Below, piece after piece: positions 1-8,057 of a DNA stretch of 61,233 nt. Both the position numbers and the translations under genes were made by a program. Below the pieces are notes generated by a model. It saw only the letters and a program-made list of their open reading frames with translations. It was not told the origin of the DNA and made no database searches. The stretch comes from Nocardia mexicana NBRC 108244 (GTDB taxonomy: Bacteria > Actinomycetota > Actinomycetes > Mycobacteriales > Mycobacteriaceae): NCBI RefSeq assembly GCF_001613165.1, contig NZ_BDBV01000078.1:1-61233 (forward strand), in the 5' to 3' direction. Each line of letters begins with the position of its first letter. The first letter of the stretch is position 1.

Positions 1-28
1 ACCCGCCGGAGCGAAGCGGAGGCCAAAA

Positions 29-259
29 TTACAGCTGGGTAACCACTCCGACGGCAACCACCGCGACCAATACGCCGACCAGTAACGCCGACAGCACGGC
101 CCCGGTCAACACGTATACGCCCCCCGCGGATACCGCGAAGAGCAGACCGACGATCAGGCGTTCCACCCAATCGCCGGGAAGCAGCTTGCGGTACCGGGGC
201 GTGGCGTTCCTGATCCCACGGTCCACAATTTGTCGGATACCCGTTCTTTGCGCAGGCAA
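29..259 (-). CDS. Small two-helix membrane protein, unknown function
   Basis: A 76-residue protein with a basic N-terminal half (about residues 1-33, ending in a PGDW motif) followed by two hydrophobic stretches, about residues 34-52 and 54-74, that would form two membrane helices or a hairpin. I recognise no family. The start is uncertain: the longest frame begins with TTG at 259 and has no clear ribosome binding site. A GTG at 223 would give a 64-residue protein that keeps both helices. It is transcribed away from the DUF397 gene. Its function cannot be inferred from its neighbours. Confidence 0.5.
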   Translation of the reverse strand: MPAQRTGIRQIVDRGIRNATPRYRKLLPGDWVERLIVGLLFAVSAGGVYVLTGAVLSALLVGVLVAVVAVGVVTQL

Positions 260-361
260 ACATTCGTTCGTTGCACAACGGGTGCCGATTCGTGATCTTC
301 CAACGGCAATGGTGGGCAGGCCGCCCGGCCGAACGACGAAGCGGCCCGCCCGGGGAGATGG

Positions 362-568
362 TCAGGCGCGGTTGATTTGACCGTCGCTCACACCCTCGAC
401 GAAACCGGTCCACTCGTCCGGACCGAAGATCAACGCGGGCCCGCCGGGGTTCTTGCTGTCGCGTACGCCGACTCGGCCACCGGCCAGGAACGCGACCTCG
501 ACGCATTCCTTGCCGGCACCGCTACGACTGCTCTTGAACCAATGGGCACCGACCAACTCACTGCTCAT
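362..568 (-). CDS. DUF397 domain small regulatory protein
   Basis: A 68-residue protein with the DUF397 hallmarks: a W-K-S-S-R-S block near the N-terminus, then C-V-E-V-A, then V-R-D-S-K, and a C-terminal aspartate-tryptophan segment. I chose ATG 568 over an upstream in-frame start at 595 because AAAGGA sits 7-8 bases before it and the family starts here. It lies 23 bases downstream of the XRE gene, so the two form one transcription unit. In Streptomyces such XRE/DUF397 pairs (WhiJ-type, Scr1/Scr2) affect development and can behave like toxin-antitoxin pairs. That role here is inference from family and context. Confidence 0.85.
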   Translation of the reverse strand: MSSELVGAHWFKSSRSGAGKECVEVAFLAGGRVGVRDSKNPGGPALIFGPDEWTGFVEGVSDGQINRA

Positions 569-591
569 CCTGTGTCCTTTCGGAGCGCGAC

Positions 592-1485
592 TCATGCCAT
601 GTATTCCTTAGCGACCTGCCGCAGCAGGTTCCTGCTTGTCGGGACGTCCAGCGCACAGCGCAACAGACCCTCGTGCGCGCGCCGATACCGCCGTACGTCA
701 CCTGGTCTTTCGAGATACAGATCCCCGGTGAAGCCCTCCACGTACACCACCGGCGGCTCCACCGGCTGCCCCTTGCTGTCGGTTCCGAACTCGAGGATCA
801 CGAACGGGCCGGTCGAAAGGCCCAGGGGGACACCGGCTGCGAAGGGCAGAACGCGCAGCGTGACATTGTCCCGGGTGCTCAGGTCGGCCAAGTGCCGCAG
901 CTGCGCCGCCATCACCCTTGCACTTCCGACGACGCGACGCAAGACCGATTCACCGAGCACCACATCCACCGTCGCGGGCTGGTTCTTGCGAGTTATCAAG
1001 GCCTGCCGCTGCAGTCGCAGCTGCACGCGGCGTTCGAGTTCGGCCTCGCTGTCGTCGGGAAAGCCGAGCAGGTTGAGCGCTCGCGCGTAGTCGGCGGTCT
1101 GTAGCAGGCCGGGGACCAGCTCGGTCTGGGAGGCCGTCAGCCGGTGCGCCGAGGCCTCCAAACCCACGTATACGTCGAAGTTTTCGGGGATCAGGTCGCC
1201 GTAGGCGTGCCACCAGCTCTTGACGGCGGCCTGCTGGGCCAGGCCCTTGAGGCCCTCGGCGATGTCGTCGGGGATGCCGTATATGCGGCACAGTTCCTGA
1301 ATGTCTATGGTGCGGATGCGATCTGCCTGGCCCTTCTCCAGGCGCTGCAGGGTGCTGGCACCCCACTCCATCAGCCTCGCGGCCTCGGCGATGGTCAGAC
1401 CCGCCTGAGTTCGCCAGTCCCGCAGGTATCTTCCGAGCTGGCGACGGGGGAGGGTCGACGACGTGTTCGCAGAACTCTCAGACAC
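592..1485 (-). CDS. XRE-family helix-turn-helix regulator with DUF5753 domain
   Basis: A 297-residue regulator. An N-terminal XRE helix-turn-helix (about residues 16-70, including an L-T-I-A-E-A-A-R segment and S-T-L-Q-R-L-E-K-G) is followed by a DUF5753 ligand or partner domain (about 100-285). The frame is open much further upstream, but GTG 1485, with GGAG about 7 bases before it, gives the usual family length of 280-300 residues, so I start there. It heads an operon with the DUF397 gene. A divergent cluster of three small genes begins at 1840, so the shared intergenic region is its likely binding target. No operator can be assigned with confidence. Confidence 0.88.
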   Translation of the reverse strand: MSESSANTSSTLPRRQLGRYLRDWRTQAGLTIAEAARLMEWGASTLQRLEKGQADRIRTIDIQELCRIYGIPDDIAEGLKGLAQQAAVKSWWHAYGDLIPENFDVYVGLEASAHRLTASQTELVPGLLQTADYARALNLLGFPDDSEAELERRVQLRLQRQALITRKNQPATVDVVLGESVLRRVVGSARVMAAQLRHLADLSTRDNVTLRVLPFAAGVPLGLSTGPFVILEFGTDSKGQPVEPPVVYVEGFTGDLYLERPGDVRRYRRAHEGLLRCALDVPTSRNLLRQVAKEYMA

Positions 1486-1839
1486 AGCGCACTCCGTTCT
1501 CTTCGGATGCCTGTCGGTTCGACTGCGACGGGTCGGGTGCCTGGCCCCTCGAGCCCCCACCCCGACCCGCCCATCGCCTCGGCAGGGAGCCTTTCGTCCA
1601 CTATGGAGAATCTTGCTCCCCCAGGTGGATTCGCTGCTGGAGATTCGCGCGAATTCTCTGTGGATATCCAAATCGGGCTTGGCGAACGTCCAGTTGGTGG
1701 ATGCTGGAAGTGTGCTCGGAGCTGGATGCAAGGGGATGGCGCGGCCGGAGCTCGACGGTCGCATCGCAGTGCTCGACCCCTTCCTACCTCCTGAAACATC
1801 CGGGCGCCCTTCAGGAATCGCACGCAGGAACGAGGAGTC
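1486..1839. other. Intergenic region between divergent XRE gene and small-gene cluster
   Basis: A 354-base non-coding gap holding divergent promoters. The most structured part is a perfect 10-base palindrome TTCGCGCGAA at 1644-1653, flanked by GAGA on the left and TCTC on the right, which makes a larger imperfect dyad of about 19 bases. This is a reasonable operator candidate for the adjacent XRE regulator. No convincing -35/-10 pair was picked out. Confidence 0.35.
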
Positions 1840-2160
1840 ATGGCTGTACACGTCATCGGATCGTCGTTGATGACCAGCGATCTAACCCCGCACCGCGCCC
1901 GCAGCGTAGGACAGGCCGGCTGGGTGGTGTCCTATCTGCCCGGCCGCACCCTGACCTGCGCGCAGGCGGTGGCCGCACTGCAGGTTGCCGAGGTGGTGCC
2001 ATCCCTGCTGCACGCCGTCGGCGGACTCGCCGACGAGGTCGGCCTGACACCCATGGAAGCCGTGGGCATGGCTATTCATCAGCAGCCCTGGGAGGAACAT
2101 ATGTCTCCGCCGCGCCGCCGATATCGGCGAGTTGCGGCGGAGGTGTCGGCATGCAGCTGA
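1840..2160 (+). CDS. Small conserved actinobacterial protein, unknown function (first of three)
   Basis: A 106-residue protein, first of three overlapping small genes transcribed divergently from the XRE/DUF397 pair. ATG 1840 is preceded by GAGGAG about 4 bases upstream. The central part (about residues 27-80) has a G-W-V-V-S-Y-L-P-G-R motif and an alanine-rich helix with A-A-L-Q-V-A-E. The tail is basic. There is no signal peptide or membrane segment. The length and W-V-V-S-Y-L-P-G-R motif recall small proteins commonly found beside DUF397/XRE regulators in Nocardia, but I do not know a function. Its last codons overlap the next start. Confidence 0.7.
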   Translation: MAVHVIGSSLMTSDLTPHRARSVGQAGWVVSYLPGRTLTCAQAVAALQVAEVVPSLLHAVGGLADEVGLTPMEAVGMAIHQQPWEEHMSPPRRRYRRVAAEVSACS

Positions 2161-2354
2161 CCAGTCTGCACCTCCCGGTCGCCGGACTCCTGCGCTGCGA
2201 GAGCGATCCGGGCATCCTGAACATCGAACAGGCGCACGCCGCCATGCAGTTGCACATCGATTGCACAGTCGACACCTGCCGGGTACGCCGCCGCGCCCGG
2301 ACCGTGCTGGTCGAGTCGGGCCGCTGCGTCCTCGACGAAAGGGCGATGCCGTGA
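2151..2354 (+). CDS. Small protein, unknown function (second of three)
   Basis: A 67-residue protein whose ATG at 2151 lies inside the end of the previous gene (8-10 base overlap) and is preceded by GGAGG at a normal distance, so it is probably translationally coupled. It contains an I-E-Q-A-H-A-A-M-Q-L-H-I-D-C segment followed by C-T-V-D-T-C, giving a compact pair of cysteines, and then a basic stretch. A cysteine-containing alpha-helical protein of this size may bind metal or a partner protein, but that is speculation. The stop codon overlaps the GTG of the third gene. Confidence 0.6.
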   Translation: MQLTSLHLPVAGLLRCESDPGILNIEQAHAAMQLHIDCTVDTCRVRRRARTVLVESGRCVLDERAMP

Positions 2355-2734
2355 GCCAGCGCAGGGAGCCGACAACAGACGCCGCGGCCCGCGTCACCGA
2401 GCGCCGGCGCGGCGTCGTCATGACCGCCCCCGCGCATGAGCGGAAGGTGGTGCGGCTGACGCCGCCCGGCACGCGCACCAAGGCCCGGCACGCCGCCGGT
2501 CAGACCACCGGCGCGGCCCGGCACGCCATCGCACCGGGGCGACAGGTGCCGCAGCTGGCGGTGGCCCGCACCGGGCGGGCCCGGCACGCTGCACCCGTGC
2601 GGCGCATAGGAACCCGGCGCCGTCGCGCGCACCGGGGCCTCGATCGCTACGACCGGCTACTGCTCTGGTTCGCCGGGTGGCTGCTCAGCGTCCGGATCGC
2701 TCTGGTCGGGGAACACACGATCGACGAATCGTGA
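2351..2734 (+). CDS. Basic small protein, unknown function (third of three)
   Basis: A 127-residue, strongly basic protein (many Arg, His and Lys). GTG 2351 overlaps the preceding TGA in a GTGA arrangement, which indicates translational coupling. An internal ATG near 2420 is an alternative start. The N-terminal 90 residues are arginine and alanine rich. The C-terminal part has one hydrophobic segment (L-L-L-W-F-A-G-W-L-L-S-V) that could associate with the membrane. The highly basic composition might suggest nucleic-acid binding, but composition bias in a GC-rich genome gives the same look. Function unknown. Confidence 0.5.
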   Translation: MSQRREPTTDAAARVTERRRGVVMTAPAHERKVVRLTPPGTRTKARHAAGQTTGAARHAIAPGRQVPQLAVARTGRARHAAPVRRIGTRRRRAHRGLDRYDRLLLWFAGWLLSVRIALVGEHTIDES

Positions 2735-2796
2735 AGGGCTGCGGCACAAGTCGGCCGGGGTGAGCGTCGGCCGCAGCCGGCCGCAGGACGCCCGAG

Positions 2797-3408
2797 CTAG
2801 GACACTCCGGTGACGATGCCCGCCAGCGCATCGATGAACGGCTGCCCGCCCATGATCGCGCCGCCGGCAAGCGCCCCGATCAGCAGGCCGATCGGCCCGG
2901 TGAGCCAGCTGAGGAAGAAGAATCCGAGGACGGCTCCGATCAGGCCGCCCAGCACGCCGCCGATCACCATCCCGACGACGTTCTTGTTGAGCTCGGTGAC
3001 GAGACGGCCCATCGGGTCGATCGGCTGCATCTCGCCGATATCGGCGGCGGTCACCCGCGGGGTGAGCGACAGCGTCCGGCCGTCCGCGCTGATCTGCTGG
3101 GCGACGGGCAGCCGGTGGCCCTTGACATCGAAAGCCAGTGGGACCTCGGCGATTACGGTGTCGGCGGCCGAGCGCAGGACGACCCGGGAGCCGTCGGCGA
3201 CGGTCTCGAACCTGCCGTTGTCGACGACGGTGGTCAGGACGCGGTCGTCCTCGGAAAGTGTTGCGCGGTAGGCGACTCCCTGGTCGACTCCGGACGACGC
3301 GAGTTCTCGATCGGGGGTGGCGGCCGGACCTGCATTCACGGTTCCCGCAGTGATCCCCACAGCGGCGACGACCATGAGGGCGGTGGCGGCGAACGTGCCG
3401 AGCTTCAT
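2797..3408 (-). CDS. Exported glycine-rich membrane-associated protein, unknown function
   Basis: A 203-residue protein with a signal peptide (about residues 1-26, cleaving after V-N-A), a soluble beta-rich domain (about 35-125: an L-S-E-D-D-R-V-L-T-T segment followed by strands), and a C-terminal region with two long hydrophobic segments. The first of these is glycine rich (I-G-G-V-L-G-G-L-I-G-A-V-L-G) and resembles a glycine-zipper membrane insert. AAAGGA lies 9 bases before ATG 3408. I believe this is one of a family of exported proteins common in Nocardia. Its biochemical role is unknown. It is divergent from the LppU-like gene at 3663, with an AT-rich promoter region between them. Confidence 0.75.
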   Translation of the reverse strand: MKLGTFAATALMVVAAVGITAGTVNAGPAATPDRELASSGVDQGVAYRATLSEDDRVLTTVVDNGRFETVADGSRVVLRSAADTVIAEVPLAFDVKGHRLPVAQQISADGRTLSLTPRVTAADIGEMQPIDPMGRLVTELNKNVVGMVIGGVLGGLIGAVLGFFFLSWLTGPIGLLIGALAGGAIMGGQPFIDALAGIVTGVS

Positions 3409-3662
3409 CCTCTGTTATCCTTTTTATACGTTTTATTCTCCGGGGTCTCCGACGCCCGGTGGCGAGATACAGCGAACGACTCTCGTTGGCAGACCGCATG
3501 GTTGGCGAGATGCACAAAGCGTTCGTTGCAGAATCGTGACCATGTCTCCTTTCTCGAGTCGCGCGTAGCGCTCACATCGTGTATGCACTACGTCGACGCA
3601 ATTGCGCTCCGACGCTTCGGATCTCGTAGTCGGTGGGAGCTGCATCCAGGAGGTTTGGTTTC

Positions 3663-4370
3663 GTGGGCCGACGACGTCTCCATGCCGGAGTCACCCTGAC
3701 GGGCTTCGTCATTGCCGCCGCGCTGTCGACCGCGTGCCTGGCCGCCGCCGCGCTCTCGCTGATGAGCAACGACGACGATGCGACCCCCGTGCAGCCGCGC
3801 GCAGCGCAGGTCGGGACGACCACCGCCGCGCCAGTATCGGCGTCCGCGGCGCCGCCGGTGCCGATCGCGGCCCCGCCGAGCGAGCCCGTCCCCGAATCCG
3901 CCGCCGAGACCGCGGTGAACAAGGACGCCTCCGAGCGCAAGGATCCCGCCGCGGTCGCGATCGAGCTGAACATCGGCGACTGCGTGGAATTGGGCGGTGC
4001 CGCCCCCACCAAGGCCACCTGTTCGACCGGCGGCTCGGGCTACAAGGTGACCAGCAAGGCGCCCCCGAGCGGCCGTTGCCCGGTCGACGCGGATCGCTCG
4101 TTCTCGATGCCGCCACCACCCGCGCCTCCGGGGCAGCCCCCGGCCCCGGAACAGGGTCCGCTGTGCCTGGATATCAACTGGGTGGTCGGCAATTGCATGG
4201 ATATGGCAACCGACACCCCGAAACCGGCCGACTGCACCAGGCCGCCCGGTAAGGCGGTGCGCGTCACGGAGATCAAGCAGGGCACGACCAATGTCAACGA
4301 ATGCTCGGCCGGCGACCGCGGGTTCGTCTACAACCAGCGGAGATTCGTGGTGTGCGTGGCATCGCTGTGA
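3663..4370 (+). CDS. LppU-like exported cysteine-rich protein
   Basis: A 235-residue protein: one N-terminal hydrophobic segment (about residues 8-35), a Pro/Ala/Thr/Ser-rich linker to about 95, then a cysteine-rich domain. The domain has I-G-D-C-V-E-L-G-G, a K-A-P block, L-C-L-D-x-x-W-V-V-G-x-C-M-D and a closing F-V-Y-N-Q-R-R-F-V-V-C-V. I chose GTG 3663 because AGGAGG at 3648-3653 is 9 bases upstream; an upstream in-frame start at 3633 is weaker. The sequence S-T-A-C near residue 25 is a poor lipobox, so membrane anchoring is more likely than lipidation. The domain is homologous to the lipoprotein at 56706-57305. The LppU family has no established activity. Confidence 0.8.
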   Translation: MGRRRLHAGVTLTGFVIAAALSTACLAAAALSLMSNDDDATPVQPRAAQVGTTTAAPVSASAAPPVPIAAPPSEPVPESAAETAVNKDASERKDPAAVAIELNIGDCVELGGAAPTKATCSTGGSGYKVTSKAPPSGRCPVDADRSFSMPPPPAPPGQPPAPEQGPLCLDINWVVGNCMDMATDTPKPADCTRPPGKAVRVTEIKQGTTNVNECSAGDRGFVYNQRRFVVCVASL

Positions 4371-4525
4371 AACGACGCGCAATCGGCCCGCTCCCCGATC
4401 AAGATCAGAACTATGCCCTCTGAACTGCACAGGTTGCGGGGGCTGTGGGGACCCCTATCCTTTCTCGGTATCGGGGCGGGTCCGTTGGTGAGGTTCCTGC
4501 ACGAGTGAAGTGAGAGGAACTCGGT

Positions 4526-5521
4526 ATGGTCCGCAGGCTGCCTGCGAAGCCCGGGCGCCCGGAGGCGCCGGACGATCAACGGTGGCCGGTGGCCGAATCC
4601 GACGAGGGCTGGGCGCCGCCGCCCAACGGCCGGTACGCGCCCGCCGCGGAACCCGAGGAGGAACGCTGGGTGGGCGGCCCGAACCGGCGGCCTCCGATGC
4701 CGCCGCCGGAGGACCACTGGCAGGGCGCACCGGACGATCGCTACGCCCCCGCGCCCGATCCGGACCAGGACCGGTGGGAGGCCGCGCGGAACCGAAGACG
4801 CGCCCAGACCGCGGAAGCCGACGACGACTACTGGGAGGCCGAGCGGGGCAGGCGGCGCGCGGAACCGATCGAGGCCGACGAGGAGCGCTGGGAGAGCACC
4901 CAGAGCCGGCGGCGGACGGGGCGGTTGCGCGTGGAGGTCCCGCCGATCGTCAATCCGTATTCGATCATCGCGCTGATCGCCGCCCTGCTCGGATTGTTCC
5001 CGGTGGCACTCGTATTCGGTCTCATCTCCTTCGGGCATCCCCGCGGGCGGGCCATGGCGATGTTCGCGCTGCTGATCGGGATTCTCGAGGTGGTCGTCCT
5101 CGCCGGGGTCATCGTGCTGTCGGGGGTGACGCTGCCGCGCACGGCATTCGGCAGCGATCCGACGCCGACGGCCGCCACCACCGTCGTGACCGTCGCCGCG
5201 ACACCCACGCCGCCGCCCGTTCCCACCACGGCGGTCGCGCCCCCGACCGCGGCGGGTCCGCCGACGGTCGCGAAGGGCGAGGCATGCACCCAGGCGCAGG
5301 CCGGACTCATCGGCGCCGCCGCCGACGGCAGCACCCTGCTGTGCCTGCGCGGCGGCGGGGCGTATCGCTGGGCGGGCCCGAACACCGTGTCGACGGCCGT
5401 CCACGAGGGCGGCTCGAAATGCATTCCCGGAACCGACACCACCGCCCGCACCACCGACGGTCACGCGCTGGTCTGCGAGGGTCAGGGACGCGGCGGCACC
5501 TGGTCGCTGTGGGTGGAATGA
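4526..5521 (+). CDS. Membrane protein with tryptophan-repeat N-terminus and DUF4190-like helix pair
   Basis: A 331-residue protein in three parts. Residues 1-130 are very hydrophilic and contain seven tryptophans at residues 20, 29, 48, 65, 84, 103 and 122, mostly 19 apart, each in an acidic context such as D-E-E-R-W or D-Q-D-R-W. Residues about 140-200 form two membrane helices separated by H-P-R-G-R-A, as in DUF4190 proteins. After a Thr/Pro/Ala linker, the C-terminal 75 residues carry three cysteines and a G-G-A-Y-R-W-A-G core. ATG 4526 has GAGAGGAA upstream. The helices probably leave the repeat region cytoplasmic and the cysteine domain outside. Function unknown. Confidence 0.75.
   Translation: MVRRLPAKPGRPEAPDDQRWPVAESDEGWAPPPNGRYAPAAEPEEERWVGGPNRRPPMPPPEDHWQGAPDDRYAPAPDPDQDRWEAARNRRRAQTAEADDDYWEAERGRRRAEPIEADEERWESTQSRRRTGRLRVEVPPIVNPYSIIALIAALLGLFPVALVFGLISFGHPRGRAMAMFALLIGILEVVVLAGVIVLSGVTLPRTAFGSDPTPTAATTVVTVAATPTPPPVPTTAVAPPTAAGPPTVAKGEACTQAQAGLIGAAADGSTLLCLRGGGAYRWAGPNTVSTAVHEGGSKCIPGTDTTARTTDGHALVCEGQGRGGTWSLWVE
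4583..4891 (+). repeat. 19-residue (57-base) tryptophan repeat inside the coding sequence
   Basis: Tryptophan codons for residues 20, 29, 48, 65, 84, 103 and 122 of the gene at 4526. The last five intervals are 19, 17, 19, 19 and 19 residues if counted from residue 29. Each tryptophan follows two or more acidic residues and usually an arginine. The DNA is diverged, so the period is conserved at the protein level rather than as recent tandem copies. Confidence 0.7.
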
Positions 5522-5568
5522 TCCACGTAGTGTCCGAGTAGCTCCCGAATCGAGGACGGAGGATCTCC

Positions 5569-6321
5569 ATGGCCGAACGTGTTGCCGTAGTTTCCGGTGC
5601 CGCGCGCGGAATCGGCGCGGCGATCGCCAAAAGGCTGGCGGCGGACGGCATGCAGATCGGTGTGCTGGATCTGGACGCCGCGAGCTGTGCCGACACCGTG
5701 CAGGCGATCAACGACGCCGGGGGCCGGGCGGTGGCGCTCGGCGCGGACGTCTCCGACGAGGCCTCGGTGGCGGCGGCGATCGAGCGATTGGAGAGCGAGC
5801 TCGGCGCGCCGACCGTCGTCGTCAACAACGCGGGCATCCTGCGCGACAACCTGCTGTTCAAGATGAGCGTCGACGACTGGGACGCGGTGCTGAACGTGCA
5901 TCTGCGCGGCGCGTTCCTGCTCACGCGGGCGGTGCAGAAACACATGGTCGACGCCAAGTGGGGTCGGATCGTGAACCTGTCCAGTACGTCGGCGCTCGGC
6001 AATCGCGGCCAGGCCAACTATTCCGCCGCCAAGGCGGGTATGCAGGGCTTCACCAAGACGCTGGCCTTCGAGCTGGGCAAGTTCGGCATCACCGCCAACG
6101 CCATCGCCCCGGGATTCATCGTCACCGATATGACCGCGGCGACCGCCGCGCGCGTCGGCGCGGACTTCGACGACTTCCAGAAGGCCGCCGCCGCGCAGAT
6201 CCCGGTGCAGCGGGTCGGCCGTCCCGAGGACATCGCGCACACCGCCTCGTTCCTGGTGAGCGAGGGCGCGGGCTTCGTCTCCGGCCAGGTCGTCTACGTC
6301 GCGGGCGGGCCCAAGGACTGA
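5569..6321 (+). CDS. Short-chain dehydrogenase/reductase, FabG-like
   Basis: A 250-residue classical SDR, most like 3-oxoacyl-ACP or 3-oxoacyl-CoA reductases. Visible motifs are the nucleotide-binding S-G-A-A-R-G-I-G (residues 9-16), N-N-A-G (86-89), the catalytic serine in N-L-S-S (138/139), and Y-S-A-A-K (catalytic Tyr151, Lys155). D34 after the second strand suggests NAD(H) preference over NADP(H), by family rule. GGAGG lies just before ATG 5569. The expected reaction is reversible reduction of a beta-keto acyl thioester to the 3-hydroxy form. Next to a sugar-type transporter it could instead act on a carbohydrate or polyol. The substrate cannot be read from sequence. Confidence 0.85.
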   Translation: MAERVAVVSGAARGIGAAIAKRLAADGMQIGVLDLDAASCADTVQAINDAGGRAVALGADVSDEASVAAAIERLESELGAPTVVVNNAGILRDNLLFKMSVDDWDAVLNVHLRGAFLLTRAVQKHMVDAKWGRIVNLSSTSALGNRGQANYSAAKAGMQGFTKTLAFELGKFGITANAIAPGFIVTDMTAATAARVGADFDDFQKAAAAQIPVQRVGRPEDIAHTASFLVSEGAGFVSGQVVYVAGGPKD

Positions 6322-6352
6322 CGCGGCGCCCGCGCCGGTAGCGTCGGTGATC

Positions 6353-7219
6353 ATGAACCGACGGGCGGTTCGTCGTGCCGTGACGAGTTATGTGCTGCTG
6401 GGGCCGAGCCTGATCGGGGTCGGCTGCTTTCTGCTGTTGCCGATCGTGGTGGTGGCGTGGCTGAGCCTGCACAGCTGGAATCTGCTGGGGCCCATGCGGT
6501 TCGTGGGGCTCGAGAACTGGCGATCGGTGCTGGGCGACCGGGAGTTCGGGCATTCGCTGCTGGTGACGCTGGCGTTGACGGCGATCGTGGTGCCGGTGCA
6601 GACGGTGCTGGGGTTCGCGGTCGCGGCGCCGCTGGCTCGGCGGCGGGGCGGCTCGGCGCTGCGGGTGGTCTTCGCCCTGCCCTGGATGTGCGCGCCGGTC
6701 GCTGTCGGCGTCGTGTGGCAGTGGATGTTCGCGCCGACCGGTGGCGCGCTCGACGCGGTGCTGCGGCGGCGGATCGAATGGCTGTCGGATCCGGCGCTGG
6801 CGCTGCCTTCGGTTGCCGCGGTGAGCATCTGGGCGAACTTCGGGTACGTGGCGCTGTTCTTCGTGGCCGGGATCCGCGCGATACCGCACGAGATCCTCGA
6901 CGCCGGGGAGCTGGACGGTGCCACGGGCTGGCGGCGCATCCGATGGCTGATGCTGCCGCTGCTGCGGCCCACCATGTTCTTCGTCCTGGTCACCGGTGCG
7001 CTGACCGCCTTCCAGACCTTCGACACGGTGTACGCCCTCACCAAGGGCGGGCCGGGCGACCGCACCGATGTGGTGGCGATGCGCATGTTCTCCGAGGCCT
7101 TCGACGCGGCGCGGCCCGGGCGGGCGGCCGTGATGGCGATCGTGGTGTTCGCGGTAATGTTCGCCATCACGGTGGTGCAGCACCGGTACTTCCGGAGCAG
7201 GACCACGTATGAGTTCTGA
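6353..7219 (+). CDS. ABC sugar transporter permease, MalF/UgpA type
   Basis: A 288-residue integral membrane protein with six predicted helices and the binding-protein-dependent permease (EAA) loop near residues 185-205, reading E-I-L-D-A-G-E-L-D-G-A followed by P-L-L-R-P. It is one half of the heterodimeric channel of a carbohydrate-uptake (CUT1) importer, pairing with the next gene. I place the start at ATG 6353; a GTG two codons upstream is possible. It begins 31 bases after the reductase gene and overlaps the next permease by 11 bases, so all four genes are probably one operon. Confidence 0.92.
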   Translation: MNRRAVRRAVTSYVLLGPSLIGVGCFLLLPIVVVAWLSLHSWNLLGPMRFVGLENWRSVLGDREFGHSLLVTLALTAIVVPVQTVLGFAVAAPLARRRGGSALRVVFALPWMCAPVAVGVVWQWMFAPTGGALDAVLRRRIEWLSDPALALPSVAAVSIWANFGYVALFFVAGIRAIPHEILDAGELDGATGWRRIRWLMLPLLRPTMFFVLVTGALTAFQTFDTVYALTKGGPGDRTDVVAMRMFSEAFDAARPGRAAVMAIVVFAVMFAITVVQHRYFRSRTTYEF

Positions 7220-8057
7220 GACATCGCGTTCCGCGCGGCACGGTGCACTGCGGGCGGGCGTCGTCTACCTGCTGCTGATCGCGGGGGCACTGCTGACGGT
7301 GGCTCCCCTGGTACTCAGCGCGATGACGGCGGTGAAGACACCCGCGCAGTTCGCGGCGCAATCTCCGCTTGCCCTGCCGAATCCGGTGACAGGGGCCAAC
7401 TTTCACGCTGTTCTGGATCAGGGTGGCATGGGGCGGGCCGCGGTGGTGACGGCACTGATGACCGTATTCATCACCGGAGGGCAGCTCCTCACCTCGATCC
7501 TGGCGGCGTACGCGTTCGCGCGCACCGAGTTTCCGGGACGCGATCTGCTGTTCTGGGTGTATCTGGGCACCATGATGGTGCCGTCCATGGTGACCCTGAT
7601 TCCGCTCTATCTGATGTTCGCGAAGCTGGGCCTGCTCAACACGTTCTGGGCATTGGTGCTGCCGTTCGTATTCGGCTCGCCGTACGCGATCTTCCTGCTG
7701 CGCCAGTACTTTCGGACCATCCCGGAGGAGCTGATCGGGGCGGCTCGCCTCGACGGCGCCGGCACGGCGGACGTTCTGGTGCACGTGGTGGTGCCGATGA
7801 GCCGGCCGATCCTGGCCACGCTGACGCTGATCACGATCGTCACGCAGTGGAACAACTTCATGTGGCCGCTGGTCGCGAGCAGCGGCCGCACCTGGCAGGT
7901 GCTGACCGTGGCGACGGCCAACCTGCAGACGCAGTACAACACGCAGTGGACGCTGGTCATGGCGGCGACGACGCTGGCCATCGTGCCGCTGGTGGTGCTG
8001 TTCCTGGTGTTCCAGCGACAGGTCATGCGGTCGATCGCGTGGACGGGGCGGCGATGA
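7209..8057 (+). CDS. ABC sugar transporter permease, MalG/UgpE type
   Basis: A 282-residue permease with six predicted helices and an EAA loop (E-E-L-I-G-A-A-R-L-D-G-A) at about residues 176-187, followed by P-M-S-R-P-I-L. It pairs with the upstream permease as the second half of the membrane channel of a CUT1-type importer. The start ATG lies inside the end of the previous gene, and its own TGA overlaps the ATG of the binding protein (ATGA), which implies translational coupling and fixed stoichiometry. Confidence 0.92.
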   Translation: MSSETSRSARHGALRAGVVYLLLIAGALLTVAPLVLSAMTAVKTPAQFAAQSPLALPNPVTGANFHAVLDQGGMGRAAVVTALMTVFITGGQLLTSILAAYAFARTEFPGRDLLFWVYLGTMMVPSMVTLIPLYLMFAKLGLLNTFWALVLPFVFGSPYAIFLLRQYFRTIPEELIGAARLDGAGTADVLVHVVVPMSRPILATLTLITIVTQWNNFMWPLVASSGRTWQVLTVATANLQTQYNTQWTLVMAATTLAIVPLVVLFLVFQRQVMRSIAWTGRR

